Of a stretch of 64,000 nt of DNA, positions 18,383 through 27,051 are shown piece after piece; the stretch's first letter is position 1; every line of letters begins with the position of its first letter. Source of the stretch: Prevotella sp. Lineage in GTDB: Bacteria > Bacteroidota > Bacteroidia > Bacteroidales > Bacteroidaceae. The position numbers and the translations under genes were made by a program. The DNA lies in assembly GCA_016285245.1 (NCBI GenBank), contig JAEEQH010000012.1:1-64000 (forward strand). The letters run 5' to 3'. The notes under the pieces are model-generated. The model searched no databases. It saw nothing but the letters and a program-made list of their open reading frames with translations, and was not told the origin of the DNA.

Positions 18383-19621
18383 ATGAAAAAAATCATGATG
18401 GTGGCCTTGATGGCCGCAGCCACAGCTACCGCTTTTGCACAGTCGGAGGTGGTGAAGAACGCTAAGAAGCTCTTTGACAAGGGCCAGATAGAGGAAGCCG
18501 CACAGGCCGTACAGTCTGCTCTCAACGAGGGTACCCCCGAGGACAAGGCTACTGCCTGGAACATTGTCAGTGAGGCTTACTACAAGAAGTTTGCTGACAT
18601 TCAGGAGATACAACTTAAGGAGAAAGTGCAGCCCACGGGTGCCGTCGTCGACGAGAAGACGATGCACGAGTCGATTATGAAAGCCCTCGAGGCTGCCATG
18701 AAGTGCGACGAGTTCGATGCCATGCCCAACGATAAGGGTAAGGTGAAGCCACGTTTCCGTCAGGCTAGTCAGCAGAAGTACCAGAATGGCCGTCTGCAGT
18801 GTATTGCTGCCGGACAGTGGTTCTACAACCAGAAGGATTACACCAGCGCCTTCAACGCCTTCAAACTCTATGTGGAGAGCGGTAAGTCGTCGATGTTCGA
18901 GGGTGTTAACCTCAATGACCAGTACGCCAACGAGATTGCCTACTTTGCCAGTCTCGCGGCTTATCAGGCTAAGGACTACGAGAATGTAGTAAAGTATGCC
19001 CAGATTGCTGCCCAGGACACTGCTAAGGCCAAGGATGCCACGGAGATTCTTGTCTTCGCGAAGAAAGAGACAATGAAGACCTCCCAGGACACCCTTGAGT
19101 ACATCGAAATGCTGAAGAAGGCTGCCCAGCAGTTCCCTGAGGATCAGCGCTACTCTGCCTGGATTGGCGACTACTACCTGAACTCCGGCAAGACCGCTGA
19201 GCTCGCTGAGTGGGCCGATGGTGAGATTGCCAAGAACCCTAACGACAAGTTCGGCTATGTCTACAAAGGCGAGGCCGCCCGTCTGCAGGATAAGTTCGAC
19301 GAGGCTGTGGAGTGCTACAGGAAGGCATTCGAGCTTGATCCGACTTACATCGCTGCAGCCTATCAGGCAGGTGTGACACTCAACTCCAAGGCTATCAAGC
19401 TGAAGGACGAGTTGTCGGATAAGAAGACCGGTATGTTGACAAAGGCCAATGCCGACAAGGTAAAGGCTGTTCTGACCGAGGCCAAGGGTTATTTGGAGAA
19501 GGTACGCGAGCTCGACCCCGACCACAGCCAGGTGAACTGGGTGTATGCCCTCTATCAGCTCTACTATAACCTCGGTGAGAAGGCTAAGGCCGACGAGCTC
19601 GAGAAAATGCTGAATCAGTAA
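18383..19621 (+). CDS. TPR repeat exported protein
   Basis: Signal peptide MKKIMMVALMAAATATAFAQ; TPR GEAARLQDKFDEAVECYRKAFELDPTYIAAAYQAG. Confidence 0.7.
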   Translation: MKKIMMVALMAAATATAFAQSEVVKNAKKLFDKGQIEEAAQAVQSALNEGTPEDKATAWNIVSEAYYKKFADIQEIQLKEKVQPTGAVVDEKTMHESIMKALEAAMKCDEFDAMPNDKGKVKPRFRQASQQKYQNGRLQCIAAGQWFYNQKDYTSAFNAFKLYVESGKSSMFEGVNLNDQYANEIAYFASLAAYQAKDYENVVKYAQIAAQDTAKAKDATEILVFAKKETMKTSQDTLEYIEMLKKAAQQFPEDQRYSAWIGDYYLNSGKTAELAEWADGEIAKNPNDKFGYVYKGEAARLQDKFDEAVECYRKAFELDPTYIAAAYQAGVTLNSKAIKLKDELSDKKTGMLTKANADKVKAVLTEAKGYLEKVRELDPDHSQVNWVYALYQLYYNLGEKAKADELEKMLNQ

Positions 19622-19627
19622 AAAACG

Positions 19628-19767
19628 AAGGGCATCGCCCTGGATGAGAAGTGATAAGTGAGAAGTGATAAATACATGAATTGCTTAAATGGTGTCAGTC
19701 GCCCATTTCTGCTGATAGGTTTATCGCTTATCACTTATCACTTCTCGTTTATCCCCTGTGAGGCGCA
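19628..19767 (+). repeat. Signal-peptide inverted-repeat cassette A
   Basis: Arms 19646-19672 GAGAAGTGATAAGTGAGAAGTGATAAA and 19720-19746 TTTATCGCTTATCACTTATCACTTCTC (25/27 complementary); GC tips gggcatcgccct and cccctgtgaggcgcag. Confidence 0.9.
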
Positions 19768-20911
19768 GACGAAGAAGGTGAATTCCGTTCGTCAGAACAT
19801 CAGTGAGGCACGTACTATCCTGAAGAGCGGACGGGGCGGCGACCAGGCCGAGCGTCTCATGACGGACCTACTCAAGGACTCCGTGAACCGTGAGGACAAG
19901 CGTATCTATGCCGTGTGGTATGATGCCGTGCTTATGCAGTATCTCGCTGTCAACGAGAAGCTCTACATGAAGCAGCGCCAGGACACCGCACAGTTCCTGG
20001 ATCTCACACGCCGTCTTTTCAACGTTGCAACGGCCCTTGATTCACTTGATATGCGACCCGACAAGAAGGGTAGGGTTGCACCCGAGTACCGCCGCGACCA
20101 CGCTCGCCAGCTCAGTACCTACCGTCCGAACCTCTTTGCCGCCGTTACCTATTTTGTACGTAAGGGTGACTATGTCAAAGCCTACGACTACGGTGAGACA
20201 TATATCGCCACCGCCCGCCAACCGCTGTTCAGCGACCTCCGCCTAGATTCCACCGACAGCCGTATGCCCGAGGCTGCCTACTGGACTACCTATAGTGGAT
20301 ATCGCCAACAGGATGCCGTCCGCACGCTGCGATACCGCCAGCTGGCGTTGCGCGACACGTCGAAGACCGCGTATACCCTGCAGTACATCGCTGAGGCACG
20401 TCGCTGGCTGAAGGACGATTCGCTTTATCTTGAGACACTTCGCCAGGGCTTCAGAGACTATCCGCGAAACCCCTACTTTTTTCCCCGGCTGATGGACTAC
20501 TATACGTCCCACAAAGACTACCATCGTGCCCTGCGAGTCGTCAACTGCGCCCTTGAGGCCAACGACAGCAGTCAGCTGACACTTTTCGCAAAAGCCACCG
20601 TCCTCTTCGATCTCGGACACTTCGACGAGAGCATCAGAGTATCCGAACAGTTACTCGAGCGCAACGACACCATGCCGGAACCTTATTATAATATTGGCAG
20701 TTGCTATATGAACAAGGCACTTGCCCTCAGCCCCCTGCGTGAGAAGAAACAACAGCGACGATTCTATCAGCAGGCCCGCCAGTATGTGGAGCGCTACCGC
20801 CAGCTGGCTCCCGACGAGAGGCAGAAATGGGGACCGGCACTCTATCGTATCTACCTGAATCTGAATATGGGCCGACAGTTTGACGAGATTGACCGATTGT
20901 TGAACCAGTAA
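19658..20911 (+). CDS. TPR-like exported protein, tandem paralog of upstream ORF
   Basis: Signal peptide LLIGLSLITYHFSFIPCEAQ; aligns to the preceding TPR protein (PDKKGRVAPEYR / NDKGKVKPRFR; C-terminal ...LLNQ / ...MLNQ). Confidence 0.65.
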   Translation: MRSDKYMNCLNGVSRPFLLIGLSLITYHFSFIPCEAQTKKVNSVRQNISEARTILKSGRGGDQAERLMTDLLKDSVNREDKRIYAVWYDAVLMQYLAVNEKLYMKQRQDTAQFLDLTRRLFNVATALDSLDMRPDKKGRVAPEYRRDHARQLSTYRPNLFAAVTYFVRKGDYVKAYDYGETYIATARQPLFSDLRLDSTDSRMPEAAYWTTYSGYRQQDAVRTLRYRQLALRDTSKTAYTLQYIAEARRWLKDDSLYLETLRQGFRDYPRNPYFFPRLMDYYTSHKDYHRALRVVNCALEANDSSQLTLFAKATVLFDLGHFDESIRVSEQLLERNDTMPEPYYNIGSCYMNKALALSPLREKKQQRRFYQQARQYVERYRQLAPDERQKWGPALYRIYLNLNMGRQFDEIDRLLNQ

Positions 20912-20920
20912 ATGACGGCC

Positions 20921-21056
20921 TTTGGCTTAAATGATAGTTGAAAAATGAAGAACGATAGTTTTATTACCACTACACATCGAGTCAGACGCTCCTTGATTCT
21001 GATTGTTTTGTCATTTATCATTTATCAATTATCAATTAGCCCTGCAAGGGCACAGA
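20921..21056 (+). repeat. Signal-peptide inverted-repeat cassette B
   Basis: 5' arm gcttaaatgatagttgaaaaatgaag; 3' arm tttgtcatttatcatttatcaattatcaattagc; tip gccctgcaagggcacag. Confidence 0.8.
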
Positions 21057-21907
21057 TGCGGTGGAACCAGCGCTACCAGCAGTACATCGACCAGTACAAG
21101 GACATTGCCATCGAACAGATGCAGCGCTGGAAGATTCCAGCCAGCATCACCCTGGCACAGGGCATCTTCGAGAGTGGGGCGGGGCAGAGTATGCTTGCCG
21201 TCAAAGGCAACAACCACTTCGGCATCAAGTGTCACGGATGGACAGGGCGTACTGTCTACAAGGACGACGATGCCACTAACGAGTGCTTCCGTGCTTATCC
21301 ATCGGCCTTCGACTCTTTTGAGGATCACTCACGTTTCCTGGCCAACGGTCAGCGTTACCGCTCGCTGTTCTCCTTGAAAACTACCGACTACAAAGGATGG
21401 GCGCGTGGATTGAAAGCCGCTGGTTACGCCACCAATCCCCAATATGCCGATCGCCTCATCGAACTCATACAACTCTACCGACTCTACCAGTATGACACGG
21501 CAAAGACCTACGACCGTTTCATGACCGAGCATACAAAGAGCCAGCCCGTCGGTGGTCAACAGCTGCACCCCATCAAGATTTACAACCAGAATTATTACCT
21601 CTATGCACGTCGGGGCGACACTTTCCGTACCATTGGTCAGGAGATAGGTATCTCCTATCGCAAGATTGCCAAGTACAACGAGCGCGACTGCCACGACACG
21701 TTGGAGGAGGGCGAGATTATCTGGTTGAAGAAAAAACAGAAAAAAGCACCCAAGGACTATAAGGGCCGCCTGCACTACGTCCGCCAAGGCGAATCTATGT
21801 ACTCCATTGCCCAGACATATGGTATACGGCTGAAGTCCCTCTACAAGATGAATCACCTCCCCGACGACTACGACCTTCGCATTGGCGACGCCCTCCGTCT
21901 GCGGTAG
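20945..21907 (+). CDS. Exported N-acetylglucosaminidase (FlgJ/LytG-like) with two LysM domains
   Basis: PASITLAQGIFESGAGQSMLAVKGNNHFGIKCH; LysM-like YYLYARRGDTFRTIGQEIGISYRKIAKYN and LHYVRQGESMYSIAQTYGIRLKSLYKMN. Confidence 0.9.
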   Translation: MKNDSFITTTHRVRRSLILIVLSFIIYQLSISPARAQMRWNQRYQQYIDQYKDIAIEQMQRWKIPASITLAQGIFESGAGQSMLAVKGNNHFGIKCHGWTGRTVYKDDDATNECFRAYPSAFDSFEDHSRFLANGQRYRSLFSLKTTDYKGWARGLKAAGYATNPQYADRLIELIQLYRLYQYDTAKTYDRFMTEHTKSQPVGGQQLHPIKIYNQNYYLYARRGDTFRTIGQEIGISYRKIAKYNERDCHDTLEEGEIIWLKKKQKKAPKDYKGRLHYVRQGESMYSIAQTYGIRLKSLYKMNHLPDDYDLRIGDALRLR

Positions 21908-22036
21908 TCCGCAGTCCATCTCAGGTGTTTATGTCACATGTAGAAACGCCTCACGACAAAAATAGGAGTGAAAGTTTGGCTAATTGGAGAAAAAAAAGTA
22001 ATTTTGCAGCACAAACTATTAAAACGGATAGGAAAT

Positions 22037-23077
22037 ATGAAACAAACAATCCTTGTGACAGGCGGTACAGGCTTCATCGGCAGCCATACCACCGTGGAAC
22101 TACAGGAGGCCGGCTACGAGGTAGTCATCATTGACAACTTGTCGAACTCCAACGCTAATGTTGTTGACGGCATCGAGAAAATTACGGGTGTGCGTCCCGC
22201 CTTCGAGAAGGTGGATTGCTGCGACATGGAGGCGCTGGAGGGCGTCTTCAAAAAGTACCCGAAAATTGAGGGTATCATCCATTTCGCCGCATCGAAGGCG
22301 GTTGGCGAGAGTGTCGAGAAGCCGCTGCTGTACTACCGTAACAACCTGACGAGTCTCATCAACCTGCTTGAGCTGATGCCGAAGTACCAGGTAAAGGGTA
22401 TCATCTTCTCATCGTCATGCACGGTCTACGGCCAGCCGACGGCTGAGAATCTGCCTGTAACCGAGAATGCGCCCATTCAGAAGGCTATGTCGCCCTATGG
22501 TAACACAAAGCAGGTGAACGAGGAGATTATTCAGGATTATATCCACTCGGGGGCACCTATCAAGAGTGTCATCTTGCGTTACTTCAATCCCATTGGCGCC
22601 CATCCGTCGGCTCTCATCGGCGAACTGCCTAACGGCGTTCCCATGAACCTTATCCCATTCGTGACACAAACGGCAATGGGCATCCGCGGTCAACTGAAAA
22701 TCTTCGGTAACGACTATAGCACGCCTGACAAGACCTGTATCCGCGACTATATCTATGTGGTGGACTTGGCAAAGGCTCACGTGAAGGCCATGGAACGCGT
22801 TTTGGATAATCCCGATACCGATGCCGTCGAGGTGTTCAACATCGGAACAGGTCGAGGATTGTCGACTCTGGAGGTTGTCGAGGGCTTCGAGAAGGCTACC
22901 GGCGTGAAGGTGAACTGGACTTACGCTCCGCGTCGCGAGGGTGACATCGAGCAGGTCTGGGGTGACGTCACGAAGGCCAACAAGGTGCTGGGCTGGAAGG
23001 CAGAAACGCCCACCGACGAGGTGCTCCGCTCGGCATGGCGCTGGCAGCAGAAACTGCGCGAGGACGGGATTCAGTAA
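22037..23077 (+). CDS. galE: UDP-glucose 4-epimerase
   Basis: ILVTGGTGFIGSHTTVELQEAGYEV; SSSCTVYG; YGNTKQVNEEI; RYFNPIGAHPS. Confidence 0.95.
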   Translation: MKQTILVTGGTGFIGSHTTVELQEAGYEVVIIDNLSNSNANVVDGIEKITGVRPAFEKVDCCDMEALEGVFKKYPKIEGIIHFAASKAVGESVEKPLLYYRNNLTSLINLLELMPKYQVKGIIFSSSCTVYGQPTAENLPVTENAPIQKAMSPYGNTKQVNEEIIQDYIHSGAPIKSVILRYFNPIGAHPSALIGELPNGVPMNLIPFVTQTAMGIRGQLKIFGNDYSTPDKTCIRDYIYVVDLAKAHVKAMERVLDNPDTDAVEVFNIGTGRGLSTLEVVEGFEKATGVKVNWTYAPRREGDIEQVWGDVTKANKVLGWKAETPTDEVLRSAWRWQQKLREDGIQ

Positions 23078-23090
23078 CCCAAATATATGT

Positions 23091-23119
23091 AGGCGGTCAT
23101 TTTTGACCGCCTTTTTTTA
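23091..23119 (+). terminator. Rho-independent terminator downstream of galE
   Basis: aggcggtca ttttt gaccgcc ttttttt: perfect stem followed by a T-run. Confidence 0.9.
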
Positions 23120-23151
23120 TATTTTCCTTTGGCATTTTGCCCTTTTTTTTG

Positions 23152-23159
23152 TACCTTTG
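23152..23159 (+). promoter_or_regulatory. -7 motif TACCTTTG upstream of pheT
   Basis: tttgtacctttgcgcgc about 70 nt upstream of pheT. Confidence 0.55.
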
Positions 23160-23224
23160 CGCGCGATTTCTGAAAATCGTCGATAAATCGTATATACTAA
23201 ATCGTCAAATAGTAAATAACAAAG

Positions 23225-25672
23225 ATGAATATTTCGTATAAATGGCTGAAGGAGTACGTCGATTTTGATCTTACACCGCAGGAGGTGTGCGATGCCCTGA
23301 CATCGACAGGACTAGAGGTGGACGCACTCGAGGAAGTACAGAGCATCAAGGGCGGGCTGAAGGGCCTCTATGTAGGTCAGGTGCTGACCTGCGAGATGCA
23401 CCCGAACAGCGATCACCTGCACGTGACGACAGTAGACCTGGGAAAGGGCGAGCCCTCTCAGATTGTTTGTGGCGCCCCCAACGTGGCTGCCGGACAGAAG
23501 GTCATCGTGGCCGATTTGGGTTGTGTGCTCTACGACGGCGACAAGGAGTTTGTCATCAAAAAGTCGAAGTTGCGCGGCGTGGAGTCCAACGGCATGATTT
23601 GTGCCGAGGACGAGATTGGCGTGGGCACGAGTCACGATGGTATTATTGTGCTACCCGAGGACGCTGTGGTAGGAACGCCTGCTGCAGAATACTACAATTT
23701 GGAGAGTGACTGGCTCATCGAGGTGGACATCACCGCCAACCGTGCCGACGCCCTGTCACACTGGGGCGTGGCCCGTGACCTGTACGCCTGGCTGCGCAGC
23801 AACGGCTATGAGACCAGCCTGCACCGCCCTGCTGACGACAATTTAGTCGTCGACAACAACGATCTGCCTATCGACGTGGTCATCGAGAATCAGGAGGCCT
23901 GCCGCCGCTATGCCTGCGTGAGCATTACTGGTTGTGAGGTGAAGGAGTCTCCAGAATGGCTGAAGACCAAACTTACGACCGTCGGCCTGCGCCCCATTAA
24001 TAATATCGTTGACATCACGAACTACATTATGTTCGCCTACGGACAGCCGTTACACACGTTCGATGCAGACATGGTGAAGGGTCACAAGATTGTAGTGAAG
24101 ACCATGCCCGAGGGTACGCCCTTCGTGACACTCGACGGTGAGGAACACAAGCTGAGCGACCGCGACCTGGCCATTTGTAACGAAGAGGAACCGATGTGTA
24201 TCGCCGGTGTCTTCGGTGGTAAGGGTAGCGGTACCTACGAGACTACGAAGAACGTGGTGCTGGAGTCGGCATATTTCCACCCGACGTGGATTCGCAAGTC
24301 GGCCCGTCGTCATGGACTGAGCACTGACGCCTCGTTCCGCTTTGAGCGCGGTATTGACCCCAATGGTGTCATCTACGCCTTGAAACAGGCAGCATTGCTC
24401 TGCAAGGAGCTGGCCGGTGGCAAGGTCTCGATGGAGATTCGTGACGAGTACCCCGTGAAGATGGAGAACCCGCAGGTGGACCTGCAGTACAGCTATGTAC
24501 ACAGCCTTGTGGGCAAGGATATCCCCGTGGAGACCATCAAGGCCATCTGCCAGTCGCTGGAGATGAAGGTGCTAAGCGAAACTGCCGAGGGACTGAAGCT
24601 TGAGGTGCCTGCTTATCGTGTGGACGTGACCCGTCCCTGCGACGTCGTCGAAGACATCCTACGCATCTACGGATATAATAATGTAGAGATTCCTACGCAG
24701 CTTAAGGGCTCGCTTGTCATCAAGGGCGACGAGGACCGTAAGCACAAGTTACAGAACCTAGTCAGCGAGCAGCTGGTGGGTGCTGGCTTCAACGAGATAT
24801 TAAACAACTCGTTAAGTAAGTCATCGTACTATGACGACAGACAAGACGTTGTGAGAATCATGAACCCCCTGTCGTCAGACCTCGGTGTGATGCGCCAGAC
24901 GTTGCTTTACGGCGGCTTGGAGAGCATTGAGCACAATGTGAAGCGCAAGAATGCCAACCTGAAGTTCTTCGAGTTCGGCAACTGCTACTTCTTTGACTCT
25001 GAGAAAGAGGATCCTGAGAATCCCATGCAGGCCTATAAGGAAGAGAACTATATGGGCATCTGGGTGACGGGTAAGCGCGTTGAAGGCTCATGGGCTCACA
25101 AGAACGAGGACACCACATACTACGAGCTGGCAGCTTACGTGCAGAACATCTTGAGCCGCATTGGCATGAAGCAGGGGCTGATGGTCCAAAAGAAGTCGGA
25201 GAACCCGAGCTTCTCGACAGGTGTGGTCATAGAGAACCGTGGTGGCAAGAAACTCATTGGGATGGGCATCCTGTCGAAGAAACTCCTGAAGAAATTCGAT
25301 TTGGAGCAGCCTGTCTACTTCGCTGAACTGAACTGGACACAGCTGATGAAGGCTACGAAGAAGAACGAGGTGCTCTTCACCGAGGTGCCCAAGTTCCCTG
25401 CCGTCAGCCGCGACCTCGCCCTGCTCGTCGACAACGCCGTGGAGTTTGCGCAGATTGAGCAGATAGCCCGTCAGACAGAGAAGAAGCTGCTGAAGAAGGT
25501 GGAACTCTTTGATGTCTACGAGGGCGACAAACTGCCTCAAGGCAAGAAGTCGTACGCCGTGAACTTCATCCTTCAGGATGAGACCCAGACCATGGGCGAC
25601 AAGCAGATTGACGCCATCATGAACAAGTTGATTCAGAACCTGAAGAAGCAACTCAATGCAGAGTTACGCTAA
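23225..25672 (+). CDS. pheT: Phenylalanine--tRNA ligase subunit beta
   Basis: MNISYKWLKEYVDFDLTPQEVCDALTSTGLEVD; tRNA-binding domain; PINNIVDITNYIMFAYGQPLHTFDAD. Confidence 0.97.
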   Translation: MNISYKWLKEYVDFDLTPQEVCDALTSTGLEVDALEEVQSIKGGLKGLYVGQVLTCEMHPNSDHLHVTTVDLGKGEPSQIVCGAPNVAAGQKVIVADLGCVLYDGDKEFVIKKSKLRGVESNGMICAEDEIGVGTSHDGIIVLPEDAVVGTPAAEYYNLESDWLIEVDITANRADALSHWGVARDLYAWLRSNGYETSLHRPADDNLVVDNNDLPIDVVIENQEACRRYACVSITGCEVKESPEWLKTKLTTVGLRPINNIVDITNYIMFAYGQPLHTFDADMVKGHKIVVKTMPEGTPFVTLDGEEHKLSDRDLAICNEEEPMCIAGVFGGKGSGTYETTKNVVLESAYFHPTWIRKSARRHGLSTDASFRFERGIDPNGVIYALKQAALLCKELAGGKVSMEIRDEYPVKMENPQVDLQYSYVHSLVGKDIPVETIKAICQSLEMKVLSETAEGLKLEVPAYRVDVTRPCDVVEDILRIYGYNNVEIPTQLKGSLVIKGDEDRKHKLQNLVSEQLVGAGFNEILNNSLSKSSYYDDRQDVVRIMNPLSSDLGVMRQTLLYGGLESIEHNVKRKNANLKFFEFGNCYFFDSEKEDPENPMQAYKEENYMGIWVTGKRVEGSWAHKNEDTTYYELAAYVQNILSRIGMKQGLMVQKKSENPSFSTGVVIENRGGKKLIGMGILSKKLLKKFDLEQPVYFAELNWTQLMKATKKNEVLFTEVPKFPAVSRDLALLVDNAVEFAQIEQIARQTEKKLLKKVELFDVYEGDKLPQGKKSYAVNFILQDETQTMGDKQIDAIMNKLIQNLKKQLNAELR

Positions 25673-25701
25673 TTATCAATTGTCAATTATCAATTAAAAT
25701 A
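25670..25701. repeat. 7-bp-period repeat AATTATC/AATTGTC between pheT and yebC
   Basis: taattatcaattgtcaattatcaattaaaa; starts at the pheT stop codon. Confidence 0.85.
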
Positions 25702-25708
25702 AATAGAA

Positions 25709-26446
25709 ATGGGAAGAGCATTTGAATATCGTAAAGCTACGAAGCTGAAGAGATGGGGTCACATGGCCAAGACATTCACCAAGATCGGTAAGCAGATTGC
25801 CATTGCCGTGAAGGCTGGCGGTCCCGAGCCCGAGAACAACCCTGCACTCCGTGCCTGTATTGCCAACGCTAAGCGCGAGAACATGCCGAAGGATAATATT
25901 GAGCGCGCCATCAAGAACGCTATGGGCAAGGACCAGAGCGACTACAAGGAGGTGACCTACGAGGGATACGGCCCTCACGGCGTTGCCATCTTCGTTGAGA
26001 CGCTGACCGACAACACCACACGTACCGTTGGTGACGTTCGCTCGGTGTTCAACAAGTTCAATGGTAACCTTGGTACACAGGGTTCACTCTCGTTCCTCTT
26101 TGACCACAAAAGCGTCTTCACTTTCAAGAAGAAGGACGATCTGGATATGGACGAGATGATTCTCGACCTGATTGACTACGGCGTGGACGACGAGTTCGAC
26201 GAGGACGAAGAAGAGGGTAGCATCACTATCTACGGCGACCCCTCGAGCTTCAGCGCTATCCAGAAGCATCTGGAGGAGAATGGCTTCGAGGTGACCGGTG
26301 CTGAGTTCACTCGCATCCCCAACGATCTGAAGGACGTCACAGCCGAGCAGCGCGAGACCATCGACAAGATGGTTGAGAAGCTCGAGGACTTCGACGATGT
26401 ACAGACCGTCTACACGAACATGAAGCCCGAGGCTGTCGAGGAATAA
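25709..26446 (+). CDS. yebC: YebC/PmpR family DNA-binding regulatory protein
   Basis: MGRAFEYRKATKLKRWGHMAKTFTKIGKQIAIAVKAGGPEPENNPALRACIANAKRENMPKDNIERAIKNA. Confidence 0.95.
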   Translation: MGRAFEYRKATKLKRWGHMAKTFTKIGKQIAIAVKAGGPEPENNPALRACIANAKRENMPKDNIERAIKNAMGKDQSDYKEVTYEGYGPHGVAIFVETLTDNTTRTVGDVRSVFNKFNGNLGTQGSLSFLFDHKSVFTFKKKDDLDMDEMILDLIDYGVDDEFDEDEEEGSITIYGDPSSFSAIQKHLEENGFEVTGAEFTRIPNDLKDVTAEQRETIDKMVEKLEDFDDVQTVYTNMKPEAVEE

Positions 26447-26462
26447 AGCCTGTTCTTGATAG

Positions 26463-26550
26463 AAAACCACGACTTTTACGAATTAATCGAATCGGTTGGA
26501 GGATAATACACCTCAAGGATTCGCGTCATTCGTGAAATTCGTGGTTTTAT
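26463..26550. repeat. Imperfect inverted repeat, arms about 30 bp (AAAACCACGAnTTTnACGAAT...)
   Basis: aaaaccacgacttttacgaattaatcgaat ... attcgcgtcattcgtgaaattcgtggtttt between convergent genes. Confidence 0.85.
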
Positions 26551-26576
26551 GTTTGGTAGTATTCGCGATTTTTTTG

Positions 26577-26969
26577 TTATTGGTAGTCTTTCGCCGTCAG
26601 TGTCACCTCATAGAGCACCTGCTCGGGATGTCGCTGTGAGTGGTAGATGAAGCGGAAGTTGTACTCTGCCTCCTTGTACATACGCATCATCGTCGTGTTG
26701 CGCACCTCCTTGACAAGGGCGTCGTGCACTTCTTTGTCAGACAGTAAGCCGATGCTTCCTGCAGCACCGGTCAGTGTGTAGTGATATTGCAGGGTGTGCG
26801 TTGAGGCCTCGAACGTCATGCTGTCTAGAATGGTTGACTTGTCGATCTGTGCAGGACAGTTCTTCTTCGTGTACTGCTGGCACTCGCGTGCGGCTTTCTC
26901 CTCTAATGTCTCCTGGCAACCGCACAATAGCAGGGCGACCAAGATGCCGCAAATGTGTTTCTTTTTCAT
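26577..26969 (-). CDS. Small lipoprotein of unknown function
   Basis: Lipobox MKKKHICGILVALLLCGCQETLEEKA; own promoter-like gcgcaaaagtacg upstream. Confidence 0.6.
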   Translation of the reverse strand: MKKKHICGILVALLLCGCQETLEEKAARECQQYTKKNCPAQIDKSTILDSMTFEASTHTLQYHYTLTGAAGSIGLLSDKEVHDALVKEVRNTTMMRMYKEAEYNFRFIYHSQRHPEQVLYEVTLTAKDYQ

Positions 26970-27020
26970 AAGCGTCGTCATTTTTTAGCAATCATGGCGC
27001 AAAAGTACGAAAAAAAGTTG

Positions 27021-27028
27021 TATCTTTG
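27021..27028 (+). promoter_or_regulatory. -7 motif TATCTTTG upstream of sigma factor gene
   Basis: gttgtatctttgcacac about 25 nt upstream of ATG 27052. Confidence 0.6.
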
Positions 27029-27051
27029 CACACGGAGAACCATTTTTTTGT

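Noticed and set aside
15644-19525. Long minus-strand ORFs opposite gyrA and the TPR gene (15644..16666, 18119..19525)
   Set aside because: Shadow ORFs of strongly supported plus-strand genes.
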